From an uncultured Pirellulaceae bacterium (GTDB lineage: Bacteria > Planctomycetota > Planctomycetia > Pirellulales > Pirellulaceae), in contig CALDHM010000029.1 of the NCBI GenBank assembly GCA_937941455.1, positions 62,001 to 126,000 of the forward strand: a stretch of DNA of 64,000 bases. Reading direction: 5' to 3'. Numbering within the stretch: position 1 is the first letter of the stretch; each line of letters begins with the position of its first letter. Of this stretch, positions 23,945 through 32,003 are shown piece by piece. A program made the translations under genes and the position numbers. The notes under the pieces were generated by a model. The model did not search any database. It saw only the letters and a list, made by a program, of their open reading frames with translations, and was not told the origin of the DNA.

Positions 23945-24288
23945 GACCAACTCTCTACAGAACGTAAAAGATTGTTTGTTCGGACAGCTTATTACACGTC
24001 AACGATGATGGTTCGGCGGGATTGCCGAATTATCGGCTATTTTTTCGAGAATTTACGCCAGAAACTACCCCAAATGCGCCCTCGCCTACGCTTCGGGCTT
24101 CATGTAGGACCGGCCTGAAGTCGGACTACAGCCCAAACACGCCCCCACTTACGCCTCGCGCTGCGGCTGATATTTTTTCCAAAATCTGATTTTTGATACA
24201 AGGACTAAAAAATCGACGAATGACTTTCGCTTGTCGTCGCCCTCTCTGGTCCTGATTTGTCCCCAATGCCAATGGCTTGCCTTTAATT
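23945..24288. other. Intergenic gap with repeat fragments
   Basis: 344 bases without a gene. 24078-24170 contains CTCGCCTACGCTTCGGGCTTC and a diverged second piece (ACTTACGCCTCGCGCTGCGG), both related to the core of the family B repeat at 50013-50083. No other feature seen. Confidence 0.5.
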
Positions 24289-25290
24289 TCACGCGTGTCC
24301 GTTACCCGGTGCCGAGATCGTGGCCCGGATGGCAGCCTCGATTTCCGAAGGTCTGTATCCGAGTTCCCGCTCAATTTTGGCGATCGAAACAGGCCAATCC
24401 GACAGGTACTTCTGGACTGCCTGCGCCGTGAGCTGAGGCCTCGTGCCAAGTAGTCGACTTCGGAACTGTTCGGCACCGGCGATCGCGCGAACCAGCAACC
24501 GCGGAACTTTTACAAATTTTGCTTTGCCTGAACCCAATCGGTCGGCCAGTCGAAACAACTCGGTATAACGGAGATTGCTCCCGCCGATGATATAGCGCTC
24601 ACCATCAGTGCCACCGTCCATGACGAGCCGCAACCCGCGCACGACATCATCGACAAAAACGTAATTCCCTACCGCCTTGCCATCGCCGGGGATCAGCGTC
24701 CATTTTCCGGCAGCGATGCGTCGAAGAATTTTCGTGAGGGTATTCGCCTCGCGATCCGGTCCCGGGCCAAACACGCGTGTGGGGTAGGCCGTCACGATTT
24801 CGAGCCCGCGCGAGCGAAACCCGAGAGCGACCTCGACCTGCCGGAATTTGGAAGCCTCGTAGGGCCCCCAAGATTGGGAATCTACCGGCTTATTCTCGTC
24901 GATCGCTCGGCCATCACGCGCCGGGCCAAAAATCCCGCATGAGGAGCAAATCAAGACGCGTCGTCCCCCCGCCGCTACCGCGGCTCGCAACACGTTGACG
25001 GTGCCGCCTACGTTGACTCGCTCGAATTCCGCTGGGTCACGGCGCCAAAGGCCAACGGTGGAGGCCAAATGATAAATCTGCGAGCACGACTGTGCGGCCT
25101 TTACCAATGTCTCTGGCCGCGTAACATCACCCGTAACGATCATCAATTCCGGCGAATGGATCGAAGCCAATGCCCCTGGCTCGCGCACCAGGGCGACAAC
25201 TTGGGCCGCGGATTGCAATAGGCTGCCCACCAAACGTTGGCCGATGTATCCGCCAGCCCCGGTCACAAGAATCTTACCGAGTTCGTTCAT
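24289..25290 (-). CDS. NAD-dependent epimerase/dehydratase (extended SDR)
   Basis: 333 residues with the extended short-chain dehydrogenase fold. The nucleotide-binding motif is VTGAGGYIGQRLVGSL at residues 8-23, and the catalytic YxxxK is YEASKFRQVE near residue 145 with an upstream SSCGIFG serine. YPTRVFGPGPDRE and YIIGGSNLRYTELFRLAD are typical of nucleoside-sugar or 3-beta-HSD-like members. The substrate cannot be told. It is not in an obvious sugar gene cluster; proS runs in the other direction from 25548. Confidence 0.9.
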   Translation of the reverse strand: MNELGKILVTGAGGYIGQRLVGSLLQSAAQVVALVREPGALASIHSPELMIVTGDVTRPETLVKAAQSCSQIYHLASTVGLWRRDPAEFERVNVGGTVNVLRAAVAAGGRRVLICSSCGIFGPARDGRAIDENKPVDSQSWGPYEASKFRQVEVALGFRSRGLEIVTAYPTRVFGPGPDREANTLTKILRRIAAGKWTLIPGDGKAVGNYVFVDDVVRGLRLVMDGGTDGERYIIGGSNLRYTELFRLADRLGSGKAKFVKVPRLLVRAIAGAEQFRSRLLGTRPQLTAQAVQKYLSDWPVSIAKIERELGYRPSEIEAAIRATISAPGNGHA

Positions 25291-25547
25291 GCGACATCGG
25301 GCTCCATCCGCCCGTTGCGATTCATTCGAATTTGCATTTTCGCGACGATCAACTAGTCCTCCCCAACCAAGGCGATCGCGAGGATATTGCTCAGAATCTG
25401 AGCCTTAGGGTACGGCCCCGCGGTCATCATGAAAAACGGTATGCTAACGCCTGTTGGCGATTAGCGCCGGGACAAAGCCTAGTCGGGTTTAACGCTTCCC
25501 TTTAGAATGACGGTTCGATCATTTCAGCCAACTGGTCCGATTTTACA

Positions 25548-27062
25548 ATGAATAAAGCACCGAAAACGGCGATTTCTCCCACACGCGAAGAGAATTACCC
25601 CGAGTGGTATCAGCAGGTCATCAAGGCTGCCGATCTGGCCGAAATCTCCCCAGTGCGGGGTTGCATGGTCATTAAGCCTTGGGGGTGGGGGCTGTGGGAA
25701 AATACGCAGCGGATCTTGGACAAGATGTTCAAGGACACAGGCCACGAAAACGCCTACTTTCCCCTGTTCATTCCCAAGAGCTTTTTGGAGAAAGAGGCCG
25801 AACACGTCGAGGGCTTCGCCAAAGAATGCGCGATCGTCACGCACCATCGCCTCGAGCAAGGTCCCGACGGCAAACTCCATCCCGCCGGCCCGCTGGAAGA
25901 ACCGCTCATTGTTCGTCCGACGAGCGAGACGATCATCGGGGCGATGTTCGCCAAGTGGATCCAGTCCTATCGCGACCTGCCGCTGAAAATCAATCAATGG
26001 GCCAATGTGGTCCGTTGGGAGATGCGGCCGCGGATTTTTCTGCGAACCGCCGAGTTCCTCTGGCAAGAAGGTCATACGGCTCATGCCACGGCAGAAGAAG
26101 CCTGGCAGGAAACCCGCATGATGCTCGACGTCTACGCCGAGTTCGCGGAAAACACCATGGCGATTCCCGTCATCAAAGGGGAAAAAACAGCTGGCGAACG
26201 TTTTCCAGGAGCCGACGCCACGCTCACGATCGAAGCCATGATGCAAGATCGCAAGGCGCTTCAAGCCGGTACCTCCCACTTTCTGGGGCAGAACTTTTCC
26301 CGCGCTCAGGAGATCAAGTTCCAAGATCAAAACGGCACAGAAAGCTTCGCCTTCACGACCTCCTGGGGTATGTCGACCCGCATGATCGGCGCCTTGATCA
26401 TGGCCCACAGCGACGACGACGGCTTGGTCCTGCCGCCGCGAATCGCGCCGAAGCAGATCGTGATTCTGCCGATCTACCGCAGCGACGAAGAAAAATCGCA
26501 GGTCATCGCCCACTGCGAAAATTTGAAACGGGACCTGGAGAGAATCGTTTACCATGGTCGTCCCTTGGAGGTCATCCTCGACGCGCGCGACATGCGGGGC
26601 GGCGAAAAGAAATGGCTGTATGTCAAAAAAGGTGTGCCCATTCGTTTGGAAATCGGCCCCCGCGATATCCAAAACGATGCAGTCTTCGTTGGGCGACGCG
26701 ACCAAGACAAATCCTCGAACATGCCGCGCGGCGAGTTCATCGCGCGTGCCGGAGCGCTTCTGGACGAAATACAAGCCCACCTGTTCGAACGTGCCCAAGC
26801 CTTCCGCGACGAACATACGCGCGTGATCGACAATCTCGATGAGTTCAAACAATTCTTCACACCCAAGAATAGCGATGCTCCTGAAATCCACGGTGGCTTC
26901 GCCCACTGTCACTTCGTCGATACTCCCGAAATGGACGACATTTTGAAGGAACTCAAGGTCACGCCGCGTTGCATTCCGCTAGCGAATGAGCCCGTCGATG
27001 GCAAATGCATTTTCACGGGACGCAAAACGGTAACGCGAGCGATTTTCGCGAAATCGTACTAG
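25548..27062 (+). CDS. proS: Prolyl-tRNA synthetase, archaeal/eukaryotic type
   Basis: Charges tRNA-Pro. At 504 residues and with no editing domain inserted between the class II motifs it is the short (ProS type 3) form rather than the ~570-residue E. coli form. Motif 2 surroundings are NVVRWEMRPRIFLRTAEFLWQEGHTAHAT; other blocks are RPTSETIIG, AGTSHFLGQNFSRAQEI, and TSWGMSTRMIGALIM. The C-terminal part has CIFTGRKTVTRAIFAKSY, ending in the aromatic residue usual for this type. DUF4416 follows 18 bases after the stop. Confidence 0.96.
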   Translation: MNKAPKTAISPTREENYPEWYQQVIKAADLAEISPVRGCMVIKPWGWGLWENTQRILDKMFKDTGHENAYFPLFIPKSFLEKEAEHVEGFAKECAIVTHHRLEQGPDGKLHPAGPLEEPLIVRPTSETIIGAMFAKWIQSYRDLPLKINQWANVVRWEMRPRIFLRTAEFLWQEGHTAHATAEEAWQETRMMLDVYAEFAENTMAIPVIKGEKTAGERFPGADATLTIEAMMQDRKALQAGTSHFLGQNFSRAQEIKFQDQNGTESFAFTTSWGMSTRMIGALIMAHSDDDGLVLPPRIAPKQIVILPIYRSDEEKSQVIAHCENLKRDLERIVYHGRPLEVILDARDMRGGEKKWLYVKKGVPIRLEIGPRDIQNDAVFVGRRDQDKSSNMPRGEFIARAGALLDEIQAHLFERAQAFRDEHTRVIDNLDEFKQFFTPKNSDAPEIHGGFAHCHFVDTPEMDDILKELKVTPRCIPLANEPVDGKCIFTGRKTVTRAIFAKSY

Positions 27063-27080
27063 CCGAATGGCGCGGTCGAG

Positions 27081-27635
27081 ATGGGTGAGACACGGCGGCA
27101 TTTTCCGGTACTATTTTTCACAGCAATTTTTTCTCGCTACCCGCACGCCCTTCAGTGGGGGCGTGAGCAGATGGAAAAAATCGCTGGCCCTGTCCTCTTG
27201 GCGAGCCCCCTGTACGACTTCATCGAAACCGGCTTCTACACGGCGAGCATGGGGACGAATCTGAAGAAACAATTGTTCGTGTTCGCCGAGGATTTCGATC
27301 CCGCCACCTTGCCCGATCGCAAGCTCCGCGCAAATCAGCTGGAAAGCGAATATCAAGTCGCCCATGCCTGCCCTGAGCCGCGGCCGCTCAACATCGATCC
27401 GGGTTACCTTTCCGAGGCGAAATTGGTACTGGCCACGACGAAGGATCGCGACCATCGCATCTACTTGCGCGATGGAATCTACGCCGAAGTCACCCTTTAC
27501 TACCTCCGCTCGGGCTGGCAGTATTCTCGCTGGACGTACCCCGATTACCGCCGCGCGGACTACTTCGAGTTTCTCACGCAATGCCGCAACTTGCTGCGCG
27601 AGCGAATGCAGCGGCCCCAAGCGGACTTGGATTGA
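27081..27635 (+). CDS. DUF4416 family protein
   Basis: 184 residues, starting 18 bases after proS and probably on its transcript. Family features are LLFTAIFSR-like opening with PVLLASPLYDFIETGFYTASMG, ESEYQVAHACPEPRPLNIDPGYLSEAKLVLATTKD and HRIYLRDGIYAEVTLYY. DUF4416 proteins are about this long and have no assigned function. There is no signal peptide or membrane helix. Confidence 0.92.
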   Translation: MGETRRHFPVLFFTAIFSRYPHALQWGREQMEKIAGPVLLASPLYDFIETGFYTASMGTNLKKQLFVFAEDFDPATLPDRKLRANQLESEYQVAHACPEPRPLNIDPGYLSEAKLVLATTKDRDHRIYLRDGIYAEVTLYYLRSGWQYSRWTYPDYRRADYFEFLTQCRNLLRERMQRPQADLD

Positions 27636-27816
27636 ACTTTCGTCGCGGGTCAGCCACAATGAGATTTTTCACGGCAAACTTTTAACGGTGTATCGGCCGC
27701 TGTTGGCCGCCGGCTCCTTGGTGCCAGATGGCGGACCTCAAGCGAAAGCTTCCGAAGCGATTCGCGGCCATGCATTCACCAACCAATCCTCGCAAATTCC
27801 CTGCAGTTGAAACACG

Positions 27817-28614
27817 ATGAAAGCCTTTTTAACGATCGTCTTGGCAATCGCCCTCGGATTGGGAGCTGGTTACGGTTTTTTCGCGATTCGGTCGGCAGCC
27901 ACAACCGAAACATTTCCGATCGATGGTTGGCCCAAAACGGGTACGATGGCCACCCCCGAGCCGGAATTCGCGATCTCTAATTCGCAAATCGTCAACTTGG
28001 GGACAGCTTTCAGCGGAAGAATCAAGCCTTACCAGGTGTACTTGGAAAATGTGGGGGATGCTCCCGGCGAAATTTGGGTGGAAGAACTCCCGCCCAGCGT
28101 ACGACTCCGCGATCTCGAACTCGGCCAGCATCAGGTCGTTCCCGCGAATTCGCGATATCTGCTCAACCTCGGAATTGTTGGCGAAATGGGGAAAAGTGGC
28201 TTTGAGGAAACCCTGCTCATCAAGACCAATCAACAACGTTTGCCTCAACTGTTCGTCAAATTCAAGGCCACCATTTACCCGGGAATCGGCATCCTACCCA
28301 ATCGCAATGTGCTCTACACTTCTGCAGAATTTGCCGAAAGGAAACCGGCCTACGTACATCTCGTAACGTGGCTGACGGATCAATTAGACATTCAGGCGAT
28401 CAATTTTTCGGCAAACCCGGATCTGTTCCGCACGGAAATTCTTGAGCTCTCCGAGGAGAATCTCGCCGACGTCAAAACCGCGCGGGCAGGCAAAACCATT
28501 CGCTTGACGCCCCAAGGGGACTACCCCGAGTCGCGGCAAAAAATCACCATGTCCATCATCGTCCGCGACCCCGAAATCGCACCTCTCGACGTGGCGATTC
28601 GGTTCGGCGAGTAG
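27817..28614 (+). CDS. Membrane-anchored DUF1573-like protein
   Basis: 265 residues with an N-terminal hydrophobic helix (FLTIVLAIALGLGAGYGFFAI). The body looks like immunoglobulin-type beta domains; NLGTAFSGRIKPYQVYLENVGDAPGEIWVEE resembles the opening of DUF1573 domains, which planctomycetes have in many copies. No catalytic residues stand out. It precedes the tetrahaem protein by 349 bases on the same strand. The family call is by eye. Confidence 0.78.
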   Translation: MKAFLTIVLAIALGLGAGYGFFAIRSAATTETFPIDGWPKTGTMATPEPEFAISNSQIVNLGTAFSGRIKPYQVYLENVGDAPGEIWVEELPPSVRLRDLELGQHQVVPANSRYLLNLGIVGEMGKSGFEETLLIKTNQQRLPQLFVKFKATIYPGIGILPNRNVLYTSAEFAERKPAYVHLVTWLTDQLDIQAINFSANPDLFRTEILELSEENLADVKTARAGKTIRLTPQGDYPESRQKITMSIIVRDPEIAPLDVAIRFGE

Positions 28615-28963
28615 CTTCGTAATTTGCTTGGCCGCGAGCGACGTGCCGCCTAGCTTTCTTCTTGCTGGCAAAATTGCATCGCCCAAAGCATGTGGCGGCC
28701 GATCGTTACTGTTGGCGGCAAAGACAGCGGCAACCGCGCTGGATGGGTTCACACAGGGTGATTCCTGTTGAACCTTCGCCCATACGTTGCGAGCACCGTC
28801 TCATCATCAGAACTTTACACGCGTTTCAACCGTCGGTGATCGTCGACGATTTCGGTCGAAAAATGCTATTTGGCCCAGGTGAACTTTTGCCTTACAATCA
28901 GGGATTGAGGGATGTCGCAGACCAGCCCCGATTCGCCAACTCCATTTGACAAGTCATCGCACC
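28615..28963. other. Intergenic gap
   Basis: 349 bases between the DUF1573-like and tetrahaem genes. I see no repeat, RNA or open frame worth listing; it may hold the promoter of the downstream gene. Confidence 0.45.
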
Positions 28964-30553
28964 ATGTACCTTTTGAAACAATCGGCCTTGCTTTGTGTTA
29001 TGGTTTTCGGCTTTTTCGGCGGCTACCTGGCAAATTTGCGTTATGAAGCGAACGATCTCCGCTTGCGAGAATCTGCAATCGGCCCCTCCGCAACGGACAG
29101 GGCTCAGGATCCCGACAAACCGGATCACCCGACCTTCCCCAAGCGCGAGGACCTGGTCAAGGATTGGCAGCAGCCCGAGGTGACCTTGTTCATTACGGGG
29201 AGCCAACGCGGTTACATCGAACCCTGCGGCTGCACCGGACTCGAGAACCAAAAGGGGGGCTTGATGCGCCGCCGCGACTGCCAAAAGGTTTTGCTCGATC
29301 GAGGCTGGAACGTCGTGTCGCTCGATTTGGGCGACCAGAATCGTCGCCAAGCCATGCAATCTGTCGTCAAACTGCGTGCGACCTTCGAGACACTGACGAA
29401 GGTCATGAACTACCAAAGTATCGGACTGGGTATCAATGAACTGCGACTCGACAGCACCGAACTGGCACAACTGATCGTCAACTGCATGGAAGGAGAAACG
29501 CCTTTCACCTGCTGCAACGTTACGGTGCTGGACGAAAGTTTCGTTGCGCCTTACCGCGTCATCGAATCGGGCGGGCGACGAATTGGAGTCGTCATGGTGT
29601 TGGGAGACGAATTCGTCAAAGAAATTGCTTCGGGAGATTTTCAAGCGATCTCGGCGACCGACGGAATCAAACGCGCCTTGCAGGGACTCAGCAAACAGCC
29701 GAGGTGCGATACGCTCGTGCTGTTAGCGCAGACCGACAAGGAAACCTGCCAAAAATACGCGAAGCAGTTTCCTTTCGATCTGATTGTCGTGGGTGATTGC
29801 CCCGGCGAACCCACGATGTTGCCCGAGGCGATCAATGCCGGACGCTGGACGACACAAATCATCGAAGTCGGTACCAAGGGGATGCATGTTGGCATCGTCG
29901 GTTGCAACTGGCCCAACGGCAAACTAGAGATCAACTATGAGCGAGTCCCCTTGGACGCCCGTTTCCGCGATGCCCCGGAAGCCAAAGCGATCTTTGCGGC
30001 CTATCAAAAGGAACTCGAAATTCTGTACACTCGCCCCGAAAATTTCCCGGATGTCAAGCAACGTCAACATCCATCGGGCCTGACCTATGTCGGTTCAGAA
30101 CGCTGCAGCGACTGCCATGAAGATGAGTTCGACATTTGGAAGGATGGAGTCGATGGCAAAGGTGGGCCGCATTTCCGAGCAACGGTCAGCCTGATCGACC
30201 CCAAGGACAATCCGCGGGCCGACATCCCACGCAATTTCGATCCCGAATGCTTGAGTTGCCATGTTACCGGCTGGAATCCACAGAATTTCTTCCCCTACCA
30301 GACGGGTTACGCGGACCTGGTGAAGGATGCTCATTTGCACGGCAACGGTTGCGAAAACTGCCACGGCCCCGGCAAGGAACATGCGGAAGCGGAGGAGGGG
30401 AACAATGTCGCGTTGCAGGAAAAGCTCCGCAATTCGATGCGGCTGGAACTAAAGGACGCAGAGAAAACCTGCCTCGAGTGCCACGACATCGACAACAGCC
30501 CGGACTTCTTGAAAAAGGGCTTCGATTACTACTGGAAGTATATCGAACATTAG
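28964..30553 (+). CDS. Exported tetrahaem cytochrome c fused to a metallophosphatase-like domain
   Basis: 529 residues from ATG 28964, six codons inside a longer TTG-started frame; an N-terminal helix (SALLCVMVFGFFGGYLANL) signals export. Residues ~70-330 resemble the 5'-nucleotidase/UshA metallophosphatase domain (TGSQRGYIEPCGCTG, GGLMRRRDCQ, VVSLDLGDQNRR, GIVGCNWP), but the usual GNHE is GINE and the opening DxH is missing, so the metal site is probably lost. The C-terminal part has four CxxCH haem sites: CSDCH (~381), CLSCH (~429), CENCH (~463) and CLECH (~503), as in cytochrome c554-type domains. Probably an electron carrier in the periplasm; redox partners unknown. Confidence 0.9.
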   Translation: MYLLKQSALLCVMVFGFFGGYLANLRYEANDLRLRESAIGPSATDRAQDPDKPDHPTFPKREDLVKDWQQPEVTLFITGSQRGYIEPCGCTGLENQKGGLMRRRDCQKVLLDRGWNVVSLDLGDQNRRQAMQSVVKLRATFETLTKVMNYQSIGLGINELRLDSTELAQLIVNCMEGETPFTCCNVTVLDESFVAPYRVIESGGRRIGVVMVLGDEFVKEIASGDFQAISATDGIKRALQGLSKQPRCDTLVLLAQTDKETCQKYAKQFPFDLIVVGDCPGEPTMLPEAINAGRWTTQIIEVGTKGMHVGIVGCNWPNGKLEINYERVPLDARFRDAPEAKAIFAAYQKELEILYTRPENFPDVKQRQHPSGLTYVGSERCSDCHEDEFDIWKDGVDGKGGPHFRATVSLIDPKDNPRADIPRNFDPECLSCHVTGWNPQNFFPYQTGYADLVKDAHLHGNGCENCHGPGKEHAEAEEGNNVALQEKLRNSMRLELKDAEKTCLECHDIDNSPDFLKKGFDYYWKYIEH

Positions 30554-30566
30554 GCTTCGCCCCAAA

Positions 30567-30639
30567 ACGATTTGCCGGAACGCGCCAGCGTCCGCTTGTC
30601 GGGGCACCGCGCTAGCGCCCGGCGGCTGACGGATTTTTG
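30567..30639. repeat. Dispersed intergenic repeat, family A copy 2
   Basis: ACGATTTGCCGGAACGCGCC, then AGCGTCCG, then GCGCTAGCGCCCGGCGGCTG and ACGGATTTTT. Same word order as the copies at 17681 and 52174. It lies 13 bases after the stop of the tetrahaem gene and could act as its 3' end structure. Confidence 0.85.
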
Positions 30640-30894
30640 CACACGGCCCGGTCGTGTCGCATCCCGGCAGCATCGGCTGTTTTGATTTTTGGGTGAATCG
30701 CCCTGCCCGACGATTTCATTCGTGATGGAATTTCAGCATCGAACATCCATGCCAGTGGAAACATCGTCGTCATCTCGCCGCGGGCGACGGTCGCGGCCTT
30801 CATTATCGGGTGCCATCCGTGCTAAGTTTCGCCTCCACCCTCTCGCCGCCCGCTCTTAGTTCGCGGCGTCCGTCATCTCGCGTTATCGTTACCA

Positions 30895-30965
30895 AGGGCC
30901 TATCCCAAAACCTGACCTTGCTAACGCTTCGGGTTACGGGTGCTGCGGTTGTTGGGAGCGGCTCT
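30895..30965. repeat. Dispersed inverted-repeat element, family B copy
   Basis: Left arm AGGGCCTATCCCAAAACC (30895-30912), core with CTAACGCTTCGGGTTACGG, right arm GGTTGTTGGGAGCGGCTCT (30947-30965). The layout equals the copy at 50013-50083, but here the right arm has diverged. Confidence 0.8.
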
Positions 30966-31290
30966 TAGTTTCGGATCCACCCTCCCGCCGCGGACTGGAG
31001 GGTCGCGGCGCAGCCGCGAAGTGAGCGGGGAGGGGGGGAGGGGGGGGCAAGAATTGGGAATTATAAGTTTAGAAAGCACTCACTCTCTGGCCCTACGGGT
31101 CGACGCTCCCCGAGGTAGAGTTAAAAACATATCTCGTTTCGGCCACGCGGGCCGGCTCCCAAAAGTTAAACGCTTGCCGTTGCTCTCGCATCGCGAGCAA
31201 GCGGGAAACGCCTACGATGCCCGCATGGCCCACCACCGTTCCTTCCATTAAAATCAGAGGCGTTACGCAACGAACTTAACGAGGTACAAC

Positions 31291-31920
31291 TTGGCTCAAG
31301 ATCACAGCAAACTCATCGATGAATTAATCGATTGCGGTAGACTGTTCCACATGCGAGGCTGGTCGGTAGGTACGAGCAGCAATTACAGCGTGGTGCTCTC
31401 TCAAGACCCTGTCGAACTCATCGTCACCGCTAGCGGCTTCGATAAAGGGCGCTTACAACCTGATCAATTCGTCCGCGTCGGTGCCGATGGCAAACCGACC
31501 GCGACGGGTCAGTTGAAATCGAGCGCCGAGACGATGCTGCATGTCGTATTAGCCAAGCGGCATGAGCCCATTGGGGCAATCTTGCACACGCATAGCGTCT
31601 GGAGTACGCTCCTTTCGCAACACTTCTTTGCCGACGGTGGATTCGAAATCGCCGACTTCGAAATGCTCAAAGGACTGGAGGGAATCACGACCCATCAAAC
31701 TCGAGTTTGGATACCGATCTTCGATAACACGCAAGACATTCCCGATTTGGCACGAAAAATCGCAGCACTGTATGCCGCCGAGCCTGACAAAATTCGCTTC
31801 GCCTTTTTGATCCGTCAGCATGGCCTGTACACTTGGGGCCGCGACATCTTCGCGGCGCGGCGCCACATTGAGGTGCTGGAATTTCTTTTCGAGTGCCGCG
31901 GTCGCCGCCTGGAAATGTAG
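31291..31920 (+). CDS. mtnB: Methylthioribulose-1-phosphate dehydratase
   Basis: Dehydrates methylthioribulose 1-phosphate in methionine salvage. 209 residues. The start is TTG at 31291, supported by GAGGT ending 5 bases before it and by the protein beginning at the right place (AQDHSKLIDELIDCGRLFHMRGWSVGTSSNYS). Class II aldolase-type metal ligands are seen: HTHSVWS (His-x-His) near residue 99 and IRQHGLYTWG near residue 175. mtnD and mtnC lie 3.8 kb further on, beyond putA, on the same strand. Confidence 0.95.
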   Translation: MAQDHSKLIDELIDCGRLFHMRGWSVGTSSNYSVVLSQDPVELIVTASGFDKGRLQPDQFVRVGADGKPTATGQLKSSAETMLHVVLAKRHEPIGAILHTHSVWSTLLSQHFFADGGFEIADFEMLKGLEGITTHQTRVWIPIFDNTQDIPDLARKIAALYAAEPDKIRFAFLIRQHGLYTWGRDIFAARRHIEVLEFLFECRGRRLEM

Positions 31921-32003
31921 CGTCAGCGAACAGACCACGTCCCCCTCGGATCTTGCACATCAATGAGAACGGCCGCAGCCCGAGGCGATCACTCGCCGGT
32001 GAC

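Larger units (their letters stand above)
30554..31290. other. Repeat-rich intergenic region upstream of mtnB
   Basis: 737 bases without a gene. In order it holds a family A repeat (30567-30639), a family B element (30895-30965), and a GC-rich block with long G runs (30966-31048). The words CCACCCTC-CGCCG and GCTCTTAGTT occur twice (about 30835-30862 and 30960-30985), as if the block were built from partial copies. Confidence 0.65.

Noticed and set aside
25524-26912. 462-codon open frame antisense to proS
   Set aside because: Same reasons; the plus-strand proS is certain and the antisense translation has no known domain.
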